Shown here: piece after piece, positions 53,250 through 61,286 of the stretch
How positions within the stretch are numbered: position 1 is the stretch's first letter
Layout: the number at the start of each line of letters is the position of its first letter
Assembly: GCA_024372625.1 (NCBI GenBank)
Contig: CP099605.1
Coordinates: 2,046,001 to 2,110,000, forward strand
Direction: 5' to 3'
Origin: Comamonadaceae bacterium OTU4NAUVB1
GTDB lineage: Bacteria > Pseudomonadota > Gammaproteobacteria > Burkholderiales > Burkholderiaceae_C
Length of the DNA: 64,000 nt
Position numbers and translations under genes: made by a program
The notes under the pieces: generated by a model
What the model saw: only the letters and a program-made list of their open reading frames with translations
Told to the model about the DNA's origin: nothing
The model's database searches: none

Positions 53250-54413
53250 ATGCCGACCGAGACCGTTCCCACCGCCCTCCAGCTGCGCTCCCTCGTCACG
53301 CCCGCGGGCGAACTCCAGGTGACGCTGGCCAGCGTGCCGATCCCCGTTCCGGGCGACGACGAGGTGCTGGTGCGCCTGGAGGGCGCGCCCATCAATCCGT
53401 CCGATCTGGGCCTGCTGTTCGGTGCGGCCGACCTGGGCACGGCCACGGTCGCGGGCACCCCGGCGCGGCCGGTGGTGACCGCCCGCGTGAGCGAAGCCGG
53501 GATGAAGGCCATGGCCGGGCGCGTCGGCCAGTCCCTGCCCGTGGGCAACGAGGGCGCGGGGCGGGTGGTGCGCGCCGGCGCGTCGCTGGCGGCGCAGGCG
53601 CTGCTGGGCCGGAACGTCGCGGTGCTCGGCGGCGCGATGTACGCGCAGTACCGCGCGCTGCCGGCCGCGCAGTGCCTTCCGCTGCCCGAGGGCGCCACGG
53701 CCGCGGACGGCGCATCGTCCTTCGTGAACCCGCTGACCGCGCTCGGCATGGTCGAGACGATGCGGCGCGAGGGCCACACGGCGCTGGTCCACACGGCCGC
53801 CGCCTCCAACCTGGGCCAGATGCTCAACCGCATCTGCCTGAAGGACGGCATCGGCCTGGTGAACATCGTGCGCCGCCCGGCGCAGGTCGCCCTGCTGAAA
53901 TCGATCGGCGCGGCGCACGTGTGCGACGCCAGCGCGCCCACCTTCGTCCAGGACCTGACCGACGCCCTGGCGGCGACCGGCGCGACCCTCGCGTTCGACG
54001 CCACCGGGGGCGGCCCGCTGGCCGGACAGATCCTGGGCTGCATGGAAGCCGCGCTCAACCGCACGACCGGGGCGTACAGCCGCTACGGCTCGACGACGCA
54101 CAAGCAGGTCTACCTCTACGGCCGTCTCGACACCCGCGTCACGGAGGTCGACGTCAACTTCGGCATGGCCTGGGGCATCGGTGGCTGGCTGCTGTTCCCG
54201 TTCCTGGAGAAGATCGGGCCGGACGCCGTGGCGCGGCTCAAGCAGCGCGTGGCCGACGAACTGAAGACGACCTTCGCGAGCCGTTACGCCCGCGAGGTGT
54301 CGCTCGCGGAGATGCTGCAGCCGGGAATGATCGAGGTCTACGCCCGGCGCGCGACGGGCGAGAAGTTCCTGCTGAATCCCGCCCGGGACCTGACGCCGCC
54401 CGCCGGCTTCTGA
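53250..54413 (+). CDS. MDR-superfamily zinc-binding-type dehydrogenase
   Basis: A 387-residue medium-chain dehydrogenase/reductase. The GroES-like half has DDEVLVRLEGAPINPSDLGLLFG and GNEGAGRVVRAG. The nucleotide-binding half has ALVHTAAASNLGQMLNRICLKDG. The cysteines and histidines of the zinc ADHs are absent, so despite its common name it is probably zinc-free and quinone-reductase-like. The start MPTETVPTALQ follows an AGAGGAA ribosome site; an upstream in-frame ATG adds 19 unlikely residues. Substrate unknown. Confidence 0.87.
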   Translation: MPTETVPTALQLRSLVTPAGELQVTLASVPIPVPGDDEVLVRLEGAPINPSDLGLLFGAADLGTATVAGTPARPVVTARVSEAGMKAMAGRVGQSLPVGNEGAGRVVRAGASLAAQALLGRNVAVLGGAMYAQYRALPAAQCLPLPEGATAADGASSFVNPLTALGMVETMRREGHTALVHTAAASNLGQMLNRICLKDGIGLVNIVRRPAQVALLKSIGAAHVCDASAPTFVQDLTDALAATGATLAFDATGGGPLAGQILGCMEAALNRTTGAYSRYGSTTHKQVYLYGRLDTRVTEVDVNFGMAWGIGGWLLFPFLEKIGPDAVARLKQRVADELKTTFASRYAREVSLAEMLQPGMIEVYARRATGEKFLLNPARDLTPPAGF

Positions 54414-54445
54414 CGGCACGGCCGCTCGGGACGCCGCTCGCGACG

Positions 54446-54479
54446 AAAAAAACGGCCCGGAGGCTTTCGCGTCCGGGCC
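54446..54479 (-). terminator. intrinsic terminator reading leftward
   Basis: On the minus strand, GGCCCGGA and TCCGGGCC form an 8-bp stem around a 10-base loop, followed by G and a run of seven U. The poly-U side is on the left, so it terminates minus-strand transcripts. On the plus strand the stem follows the MDR gene but has no U-run, so it is poor as its terminator. No minus-strand protein gene ends here. Confidence 0.7.
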
Positions 54480-54741
54480 AAGTTCCGCATGAACACCTCG
54501 TCGACACGCCCCGGGAACCGCGCTTTCCCGTTGGCCGTGCTTCGCCTCAGTGGGTGACCGGTCGCGTCGTCGTGCTGTAGGGATTTCACCCGTCCCGGTG
54601 CGGTCCCCGGTTCACGAGGGGCCGCCGGCGGCTGTCGCCGCCTGGCTTCCAGGCCTACGCGCGGGCCCGGTCGGCGCCTGGATATTGCGAACGATCCGCA
54701 TCGCGGCGGTGCCCGGTCGCCGCCACAGCCAACCGACACGC
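54446..54741 (-). ncRNA. candidate structured small RNA
   Basis: The gap between the MDR dehydrogenase and patatin genes is about 330 bases with no recognisable protein. The minus strand ends in a strong intrinsic terminator with U7. Upstream on that strand several compact hairpins are readable: CCTGG-aag-CCAGG, GGCGGC-gaca-GCCGCC, CCCC..GGGG around TCGTGAACC, and CGGGAA..TTCCCG. The sequences GUUCGCA and UGCGGAAC could also pair across the whole region. It does not carry the signatures of RNase P RNA, tmRNA or SRP RNA, and 6S RNA could not be confirmed. The 5' end is not defined. Confidence 0.35.
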
Positions 54742-55737
54742 ATGACCACGAAACTCAACCTCGCCCTGCAGGGGGGCGGCGCCCACGGCGCCTTCACCTG
54801 GGGGGTGCTCGACCGCCTCCTGGAAACGCCCGGCATCGACATCCGGCGCATCAGCGGCACCAGCGCCGGGGCCCTGAACGCCGCCGCGCTGGCCACCGGC
54901 CATGCCCATGGCGGCCCCGAAGGCGCCAAGGCCAACCTCGCCCGGCTCTGGCAGCGCGTGGCCACGGTGGGACTGCCCTTCACCATGCTGTTGCTGCCGC
55001 TGCGCAAGCCGGGCTGGGGCATCTGGGACGACGCGATCCCCCTGGTGTCGCCTTACATGGCCAATCCGCTGGGCATGGGGCCGCTGCGCTTCGTCCTCGA
55101 CGAGGTCATCGACATCGAGGCCCTGCGCAGCGCCAGCGCGCCGGCGGTCCACGTGAACGCCATCGGCGTCAACAGCGGCCGCCACCGCGTCTTCGGCCCC
55201 GACGAGCTGTCGATCGACGCCCTGCTGGCCTCGGCCTGCGCGCCGATGGTGTTCCAGGCGGTGCAGATCGGCGACGAGGCCTACTGGGACGGCAGCTACG
55301 CCGCCAATCCCGCGCTGCGGCCGCTGTACGAGGGCGAGACCGACGCGGACGTGCTGATGGTCGAGCTGACGCCGCTCGCGCGCGCGGAGACGCCCATGAC
55401 GGCGAAGAACATCCTCAACCGCATCAACGAGCTCGCCTCGACCCAGGGCCTGCTGGCCGAGATGAAGGACCTCGCCGCCTACAACACGCGCCGGGGCCAC
55501 GACATCCGCATGCACGTGCTGAGCCTGCCGGACGCGTCGTCGGGGCTGGAGACGGAGCCCTCGATCAAGCGCAGCGTCGGCATGGAGCTGTTCGAGTCGC
55601 TGCGGCGCAAGGGACGCGCCACCTGCGAATCGTGGCTCCAGGCGCACCACCGGTCGCTCGGCGTCGCCGCGTCGATCGACATCGAGGCGCACTACCTGTC
55701 GAGCCTCGATCACCACCAGCACGCGAGGTCCGCATGA
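54742..55737 (+). CDS. patatin-like phospholipase
   Basis: A 331-residue patatin-family acyl hydrolase. The oxyanion motif is ALQGGGAHGAFTWG near residue 8, the nucleophile Ser41 is in ISGTSAGALNAAAL, and the catalytic Asp183 is in YWDGSYAANPALRPL. No signal peptide is seen, so it is probably cytoplasmic unless secreted by a specialised route. The stop overlaps the start of the OBAP lipoprotein gene (ATGA), coupling the two. Confidence 0.92.
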   Translation: MTTKLNLALQGGGAHGAFTWGVLDRLLETPGIDIRRISGTSAGALNAAALATGHAHGGPEGAKANLARLWQRVATVGLPFTMLLLPLRKPGWGIWDDAIPLVSPYMANPLGMGPLRFVLDEVIDIEALRSASAPAVHVNAIGVNSGRHRVFGPDELSIDALLASACAPMVFQAVQIGDEAYWDGSYAANPALRPLYEGETDADVLMVELTPLARAETPMTAKNILNRINELASTQGLLAEMKDLAAYNTRRGHDIRMHVLSLPDASSGLETEPSIKRSVGMELFESLRRKGRATCESWLQAHHRSLGVAASIDIEAHYLSSLDHHQHARSA

Positions 55738-56636
55738 ACGCCCCACGCCATCCCCGTGCGCGCCCGCGCCTGTCGCATCTGTCGCGCCCGTCGCCTGCAT
55801 CGCTCCTGCCGGCGCTGGTCCTGGCGGTGTGTGTCGCCGGCTGCGACGGTGGCGGCTCGGCCTCCAACGTGCGGGTGCCGGGTGCCGAGACCTCGCCCAC
55901 GACGAAGGCGCTGGACGCCGGCGCCGCCGCGCTCCAGAACCGGGCGCCGATCGAGGCCATCAACGCCTACCTCGACGGCTTCCACTTCTACGCGGGCCGC
56001 ATGGAGGAACAGATGGAGGCCCACCACTACTGCGCCATCCTCAACGAGGACGTGATCCAGTGCGTCATCTACGACGGCAACGTCAAGGACGCCAAGCTGA
56101 TGGGCGTGGAGTACATCGTCACCGAGCGCCTCTTCAAGGACCTGCCCGATGCCGAGAAGGCGCTCTGGCACAGCCACGTCCACGAGGTGAAGTCCGGGCA
56201 GCTCGTCGCGCCGGGCATTCCCCAGGTCGCCGAGAACGAACTGATGAAGAAGCTCGTCGGGACCTATGGCAAGACCTGGCACACGTGGCACACCGACCGG
56301 CAGAAGACGCTGCCGCTGGGCGTGCCGCAACTCATGATGGGATTCACCGCCGACGGCCAGGTGCACGCAGACATGGTGGAGGCCCGCGATCGGCGCATGG
56401 GCATCCGCAGCGCGGACAAGAAGCAGGAACGCGAGTCCATCGCGGCCCCCGCCATCGCCCCGGGCGCCGACGCCTGGAAGAACGGTGGCGCCGTGCAGCT
56501 CCAGGATCCGACCGGACAGGAGCACCATGGCCAGGGGAGTCCGGGCGCTCAGGGTCATCGCGACGGTCAGGCCGTTCAAGCCGGTACTGCCGGTAATGCC
56601 GCTCAGGGCGGTCACGCCGGGCACGGCGGGAAGTGA
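55734..56636 (+). CDS. OBAP family (DUF1264) lipoprotein
   Basis: A 300-residue protein of the oil-body-associated protein family. The core includes EAINAYLDGFHFYAGRMEEQMEAHHYC, QCVIYDGN and LWHSHVHEVKSGQLVAPG. Unlike plant members it begins with an arginine-rich lipoprotein signal, lipobox VAGC, with lipidated Cys37. The C-terminal 45 residues are rich in Gly, Gln, Ala and His (GQEHHGQG, GGHAGHGGK). It is translationally coupled to the patatin-like phospholipase, suggesting a shared lipid-related role. Biochemical function in bacteria is unknown. Confidence 0.87.
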   Translation: MNAPRHPRARPRLSHLSRPSPASLLPALVLAVCVAGCDGGGSASNVRVPGAETSPTTKALDAGAAALQNRAPIEAINAYLDGFHFYAGRMEEQMEAHHYCAILNEDVIQCVIYDGNVKDAKLMGVEYIVTERLFKDLPDAEKALWHSHVHEVKSGQLVAPGIPQVAENELMKKLVGTYGKTWHTWHTDRQKTLPLGVPQLMMGFTADGQVHADMVEARDRRMGIRSADKKQERESIAAPAIAPGADAWKNGGAVQLQDPTGQEHHGQGSPGAQGHRDGQAVQAGTAGNAAQGGHAGHGGK

Positions 56637-57086
56637 CACGCCTGCGGGTGTCTTGACGCCCGGCACCCGGTGGGGCACCGGGATCGGCACGGCCACCCGC
56701 CCTCGCCATCGCCATCCCCATCGCGAGCAGGTGCGCGGCGGCGCATCTGAAGAACGCCAACCGCATCGGACGCATCGACGCCGATCCGTCGGGCCCGCGG
56801 TTCGGCTCGACCCCGCGAAGTCGCCGGTGCGGCGTTCATTTGCTCCTGGCATCGGATCGTCGGGCGACGTCGCTTCCTGATCGGTCGGATCCGGAATCGA
56901 TCGTTCGGCCCGAGCGGCTGAAAGCCGAGTTTTTGAACAATCACGTCATCCGGCCGGGGCCCGGGTCCTGCGCTTGGCAAACTCGTTCGGCCGAACCGGA
57001 CTCGCCTGCGCACCGTTTTGCCGAACGCCAGCGGTGATGCCTTCGCCACCCGGACGGCTTCCGATAACACCCCATCAAACCGCCCC
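56637..57086. other. 450-base intergenic region
   Basis: No convincing gene on either strand. It marks the approach from GC-rich backbone to the AT-rich island. Near 56915-56934 a short hairpin CGGCT-GAA-AGCCG is followed by AGTTTTTG and could be a weak plus-strand terminator. An in-frame ATG at 57018 would extend the DUF6402 gene by 23 residues. Confidence 0.5.
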
Positions 57087-58355
57087 ATGACCGAACGCAT
57101 CCCTTACGCCAGGAAAGAATTCAAAGGCAATTTCTCGATTCATCAGGAATGGAGGATCTTCGATGGCCCGCAGGGTTGCACGCCCTTGGCCATCGATGGC
57201 TTCGGTCTGCGGATGGACCGGCTTCCCCCGCCCCTGCCGGTTTCCGTGCCCCCGCCCGATCCGACGATGGCGCCGCCGAGTCACTCCGAGCATCCGGCGC
57301 ACGTCGAAGCATCGAAGGGATTCAAGGGTTGGCTGGAAAAAGCCGCAGCCAGACCCGCGCCACCCTCCACGCCCGAAAAAGGTCCCGTATTGGTCGAGGC
57401 CTTCAAGGAGATCAAGGAATGGGTGAATGCGTCCAACGCGAACGACAAGCCGAAGGCGCAACCGTTCGACATGCTGGACATTCCTCAGGGAATGGCGGCG
57501 ATGGGCTTTTCAAAGGGAAGGATCCTTGCGGAGCGCTGGTTCAACGGACGGGCGTTCTTTGGGCCGACGAAGGCAGAAGAATTGAATGGAGCTATTTATC
57601 CAGAAGATATGATCGACAACAAAACGATCAAAACCTCTTGGTTACTCGGTTTCAAAGATATGGAAGAAAAATACGATGACTTGGAAAAAATCCTGATCTA
57701 TTCACCAGCCGCAAGAAAAATTGCCAAAAAATGTCTCGCAGGATTCATTTTAAACAATCCTAGATTTAATGGGACTTTGCTCACGAAACAGTACTGCAAT
57801 GGAGATATACAAAAACTGCATCATCAATTTCAATTTCAAAGAAACATGATTACCGATCTGGATACACTGAAGAATCTTGCACCCACCGATTTGACGGCAT
57901 CACTTGGAAGTTTTAGTTTTCTTGCCGCAATTGCAAGCGCAGATATAGCGACAAAGGTCTACAACAGATACATATCTCCTTCAAACACACTTCACTGCAC
58001 TCAATCAACAGCCACAATAACTCATATATGGATTTATGCGAAGGACAGCTATTCTTTTCAAGACGACGACAACACATCGCAATATCTTGGCCACTGGAAT
58101 AAAAGCGGCCTGATTGTCCTGCCGGCAGCAGCAGCCACCGCAAAAATAGGCAATCTTTTGAAAAATTATACGAAGCTTGGAAGAAAACTCAGCTTTGAGG
58201 CTGGCGACGCAGACATCGTGTCAATCCGACCGACTCTAGAGATACGCCGACTGATGGAAACAGAAATTTATACCTCGATAAGAAACAAAAATTATATTGA
58301 TTGGAGAAAGAAGCACAACCGCGGAGGAGACTTCGTCATCTATTCAGACCTTTAA
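57087..58355 (+). CDS. DUF6402-type protein, candidate effector-associated gene
   Basis: A 422-residue protein that resembles the DUF6402 family by eye: FDMLDIPQGMAAMGFSKGRILAERWFNG from about residue 130, IDNKTIKTSWLLGF, the segment QFQFQRNMIT, DLTASLGSFSF and WIYAKDSYSFQDDDN...YLGHWNKSGLIVLP. No signal peptide or membrane helix is evident. The first 110 residues are a proline-rich linker with two similar amphipathic segments (VEASKGFKGWLEKA and VEAFKEIKEWVNAS). Codons up to about 57560 are GC-rich; after that the gene is strongly AT-rich. The start is the ATG at 57087 (MTERIPYARKEF); 57018 is an alternative. Four small paralogous genes follow. Function unknown; an effector or toxin role is inference from layout. 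Confidence 0.7.
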   Translation: MTERIPYARKEFKGNFSIHQEWRIFDGPQGCTPLAIDGFGLRMDRLPPPLPVSVPPPDPTMAPPSHSEHPAHVEASKGFKGWLEKAAARPAPPSTPEKGPVLVEAFKEIKEWVNASNANDKPKAQPFDMLDIPQGMAAMGFSKGRILAERWFNGRAFFGPTKAEELNGAIYPEDMIDNKTIKTSWLLGFKDMEEKYDDLEKILIYSPAARKIAKKCLAGFILNNPRFNGTLLTKQYCNGDIQKLHHQFQFQRNMITDLDTLKNLAPTDLTASLGSFSFLAAIASADIATKVYNRYISPSNTLHCTQSTATITHIWIYAKDSYSFQDDDNTSQYLGHWNKSGLIVLPAAAATAKIGNLLKNYTKLGRKLSFEAGDADIVSIRPTLEIRRLMETEIYTSIRNKNYIDWRKKHNRGGDFVIYSDL

Positions 58356-58399
58356 AAAATAGAACTTGACGAACCCATTTCGATCTCCTTGGACGAAAT

Positions 58400-58837
58400 A
58401 TGCATTTGAACTTTTTCTTTAGATATAAATTATCAGCAATACTAGTTGTTATTGCTTGCATGGCCGCGCTGTGTTATTTATTTATTCCGATAGACTACAA
58501 ATATAGCCAATGCAAAGAATGTACAAAGAGATTTCAAGGCGGAGTCCGCTATTTTCACGGCATTGAGTATTACCTAGAAGTGTGCAATGTCGGGTCCTTT
58601 GAAAATGCAAACTTCATGATTTTGAAAGTCTTCGATGCAGAAAGAAAACTCTTGGCTCGCAAAGCATTCACCGACGATTCGCACATCCCCTTTCCAATGG
58701 AGTTTGAATTTTCGGATGATGGATTTACATACTTCACCTCAAAGGACCTGAGAACCTATGACTTCGATGAGTTGTTTGTCTCCTTTCCACCCACACAGTG
58801 GGACAAGTTCAAAGCCAATTACACGAATTTGGATTGA
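58400..58837 (+). CDS. membrane-anchored paralogue, copy 1 (intact), immunity-like
   Basis: A 145-residue protein. One hydrophobic segment (LSAILVVIACMAALCYLF, residues about 10-28) serves as a signal anchor. The core has QCKECTKRFQGGVRYFHG and YYLEVCNVGSFENANFMILKVFD, with conserved cysteines, then a C-terminal segment ending PPTQWDKFKANYTNLD. It starts 44 bases after the DUF6402 stop, and an upstream element (GAACTTGAC..TTGGACGAAATATG) recurs before copies 2 and 3. Its 3' flank also resembles that of copy 4. The family was not named with certainty. The tandem array beside a DUF6402 gene suggests an immunity or partner role. Confidence 0.75.
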   Translation: MHLNFFFRYKLSAILVVIACMAALCYLFIPIDYKYSQCKECTKRFQGGVRYFHGIEYYLEVCNVGSFENANFMILKVFDAERKLLARKAFTDDSHIPFPMEFEFSDDGFTYFTSKDLRTYDFDELFVSFPPTQWDKFKANYTNLD

Positions 58838-59072
58838 ACGTCTCTTGTCAGGAAGATCGCGCCCGACGTGAAATTTGCGAGTGAGATGTCGATCACGCTC
58901 GATCACCTGCAAATTGAATGAACCGACAGAAAGAGAACTAAATACATCCATAAGAAATAAATAATCATGTTGAATGGCGCAGCAAGCAAGATCTGGACGG
59001 TTATTTGGTTATTTATTCTTATTTGAAAAGAATCGAACTCGATACTTAAATTCACGTTCAGTTGGACGAAAC

Positions 59073-59506
59073 ATGTCGCTGAAATTGGCCTTGATCATCA
59101 AGATGGTGATCTTCTTTCCTATTCTCAACGGCGTGCTGTCTTTCTTTTTTACCTCTAAGAAGTTTGAGCCCGTTCAGTACGAAGCACATACAAAACAATG
59201 CAAAGGCGGAAAGCATGTTTTCAAGGGCACCGAGTACTTCATGGAAGCGTGCACCATGGGCTCATAAGACGTTCAAGAATTCTTGCTTTTCAGAGTTTTG
59301 ATTGTCGAAAAGAAAATCTTTTGATTTGAAGAGAATTCAGCATCAATCTTTATATCTACATGCCGTTTAAAATCAAGATCTCGGAAAACGGGTTCAGCCG
59401 TTTCAATTCTCCGGATTTCACCACCGTGGAATTCGAGGAGATATTTATCGAAATGCCACCCACATGGCGGGATCAATTCCAAGCCAATCACACGAGCCTG
59501 AACTGA
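59073..59506 (+). pseudogene. paralogue copy 2, broken
   Basis: By alignment with copies 1 and 3 the gene starts MSLKLALIIKMVIFF and reads to CTMGS, where TAA (59265-59267) stands in place of a conserved tyrosine or phenylalanine codon. About 50 bases later one base is missing relative to copy 4, changing the frame, and TGA at 59327-59329 interrupts the restored frame. After that the frame still encodes the family C-terminus (MPPTWRDQFQANHTSLN) up to the TGA at 59504-59506. A 35-base run from the internal TGA is identical to copy 4. Upstream, ATG at 58967 opens an unrelated 19-codon hydrophobic frame. Confidence 0.8.
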
Positions 59507-59734
59507 TCTGCCATGATCGGGTTGACTCAAGGATAAAGCAGGAAAATTTATGTTTGGTGAATCAATCATTGCAAACCAGAGTTTGCTTTCGAAGTCGCCC
59601 TGACGCCGGCGGTGACAACGGAACTGATTGGTTCGTGAGAATTTTTCTCGAGTGGAGGCTTTTGGTAACATTGCTCTTTGAATTTCTACAAAAGTTGAAC
59701 TCGACCGCCCGATCCACCTCGATTTGGAAGAAGC

Positions 59735-60166
59735 ATGTTTTTGAAATCTTCATCTTTTCTCAAATTGGCAATCTTCTTTTCTGCATTTTTTATGCTGGTG
59801 TCTCTTTTATTTCCCCAAAATCTGAAACCTAGAAAATGTCAAGAATACACCAAGGAATTCAGTGGGGGAAATCATTCTTTCAAAGGAATTGATTATTTCA
59901 TAGAAATTTGCAACATAGGAATGTACGAAAACGCGGATTTTTTGCTTCTCAGCGTTTACGACTCAAACAGAAATGATCTTTTGGTTCAGAGAAAATTCAA
60001 CGACAATTTGTATGCCCAATCCATCTTTAAAATCAAATTTTTTGACAATGGATTCAAATACTACAACGCTTCAGACCTCACCAAAGTTCAATATGATGAA
60101 ATATTCGTCGAGGTTCCACCGAATTGGTGGGAAAAGTTCAAAGCGAATCACATGAATCCAAATTGA
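59735..60166 (+). CDS. membrane-anchored paralogue, copy 3 (intact), immunity-like
   Basis: A 143-residue intact member. The hydrophobic anchor (LKLAIFFSAFFMLVSLLF) spans about residues 9-26; the core has KCQEYTKEFSGGNHSFKG and YFIEICNIGMYENADFLLLSVYD, and the C-terminus PPNWWEKFKANHMNPN. The position equivalent to the shared stop of copies 2 and 4 encodes LLVQRKF here, showing the ancestral reading. The GAACTCGACC..TTGGAAGAAGCATG element precedes it, as in the other copies. Confidence 0.75.
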   Translation: MFLKSSSFLKLAIFFSAFFMLVSLLFPQNLKPRKCQEYTKEFSGGNHSFKGIDYFIEICNIGMYENADFLLLSVYDSNRNDLLVQRKFNDNLYAQSIFKIKFFDNGFKYYNASDLTKVQYDEIFVEVPPNWWEKFKANHMNPN

Positions 60167-60503
60167 ACCATCAAGATTGACTTTTTGAGGATCGGGGCTG
60201 GATTGAAGTGTCACATTATTTTTTCATCAAGACACGAATGGACTGGCGATCCCGCTCGTCGTGCAGAAAAATTTGAATTCTGCAAGGCGGCATGAAGCAA
60301 GAGTTAGTTTAAAGATGGCATCAAGAAACATTTTTCTTTTCGAACTTTTGCAAAGATGCAGCGATTGAAAAACAGGTATCTGCACCACCAGCAAAAACTA
60401 CGCCAAATGCCTCAAAGAGTATGACGGGTGCAGAAATCCAGTCATTTATTTCAATCTGGAGATAATATGGCTTGACAATCCAATTGATGCCGAATCGAGA
60501 ACA
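60167..60503. other. AT-rich spacer between copies 3 and 4
   Basis: No full gene. The frame 60313-60465 is open for 50 codons after a TAA and reads KDAAIEKQVSAPPAKTTPN then MTGAEIQSFISIWR before TAA. It has no obvious start and may be a remnant of another small gene. An alternative overlapping frame reads NYAKCLKEYDGCRNP. Neither is claimed as a gene. Confidence 0.4.
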
Positions 60504-60941
60504 ATGTAATTGAAATTTTCACCATTTACTAAAAAAGCAACGGTCCTGCTTTTCTTGCTCTACGGGCTGCTGCCGTTCTTTTTCAACTATATAAAATCTG
60601 AGCCCGATCGATGCGAAGAATATACAAAGAAATACAATGGTGGAAAGCATTCTTTCAAGGGCTCTGAGTATTTTATAGAAGTGTGCAACATGGGCACATA
60701 TGAAAATCAAAAATTCTTGATCTTCAGAATCTTCGATTTTCAGAAACAAAATCTTTTGATCTGAAGAGAATTCAGCATCAATCTTTATATCTACATTTCG
60801 TTCGAAATCAAGATCTTCAAAAACGGTTTCAGCTATTTCGATTCTTCGGATTTCACCACTGCGCAGTTCGAAGAAATATTTGTCGAAATGCCACCCACAT
60901 GGTGGGACAAGTTCGAAGCCAATCACACGAATCTGGATTCA
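60504..60941 (+). pseudogene. paralogue copy 4, broken
   Basis: The homologous ATG at 60504 is followed at once by TAA; the frame then reads LKFSPFTKKATVLLFLLYGLLPFFF (partly) and CEEYTKKYNGGKHSFKG, YFIEVCNMGTYENQKFLIFRIFD, up to TGA at 60762-60764, the same stop as in copy 2. Past it, the same frame gives REFSINLYIYISFEIK and the family C-terminus MPPTWWDKFEANHTNLD. The expected final TGA has become TCA, so the frame runs on. A TTG at 60510 could start an 84-codon truncated product. At least three separate lesions mark it as a pseudogene. Confidence 0.8.
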
Positions 60942-61286
60942 ATGCTTTTTGTCAGCGGAATCGCGTCCGATTCGATCGCGCGAGCGATGTCCCGGCAGCG
61001 GTGCACAGACGACAGGATCGATGCGGTGTCCAACGCCGCCGGACACCGCGGCCTGCCACATCCCGCCACCCTGGGAGGCACGTCGAGCCGCTGGCCGACG
61101 ATGCGCAGTCCCGCCGGAGCGACGGCAGCGTTCGGGGCGATTGGCGAGTCCGGCACCGGCCTCGCGCTGGGGACTGCGGTCTTCAGCCAGGGATCGTGCC
61201 GGCGCAGTCGCCAAGTACGGTCGTGGCGGGTCTTGGCACGACGTGACGTGACGTGACGTCCGATGCGGCTGCGGCTGCGCGAGAAC
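60942..61286. other. 345-base region between island and exopolysaccharide genes
   Basis: GC-rich, with several overlapping short frames on both strands, none recognisable. Its first 40 bases still resemble the 3' flank of copy 1. At 61241-61259 there is a short tandem repeat of ACGTG units. Confidence 0.45.
61241..61259. repeat. short tandem repeat (ACGTG)n
   Basis: About four units of the 5-base motif ACGTG in a row, just downstream of the stop of the glycosyltransferase gene, which reads in from the right. Confidence 0.7.

Larger units (their letters stand above)
57560..60960. other. AT-rich accessory island
   Basis: Base composition falls sharply within the DUF6402 gene near 57560 and returns to the GC-rich background near 60960, inside the 3' flank of the fourth paralogue. 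Codons here favour A and T at the third position, opposite to all other genes in the window. No integrase, transposase, tRNA or clear direct-repeat boundary was seen, so the mode of arrival is unknown. The contents are most of the DUF6402 gene plus four tandem copies of one small gene family. Confidence 0.8.

Noticed and set aside
54446-54741. 6S RNA, RNase P RNA, tmRNA or SRP RNA
   Set aside because: No RNase P, tmRNA or SRP core motif was found. A weak 6S-like pairing (GUUCGCA with UGCGGAAC) is not enough for a named call, so only a candidate RNA is reported.
55710-56852. A 380-codon minus-strand frame opposite the OBAP gene
   Set aside because: Antisense to a gene with a clear lipoprotein signal and family core; no recognisable domain in the minus frame.
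58974-59072. Longer N-terminus for copy 2 (start at 58974)
   Set aside because: The extra 33 codons have no counterpart in copies 1, 3 or 4; homology and the shared upstream element place the start at 59073.
60504-60941. Selenocysteine or programmed readthrough at the TGA in copy 4
   Set aside because: Copy 4 also has TAA at codon 2 and has lost its final stop, and copy 2 with the same TGA has further lesions; decay is the simpler reading.
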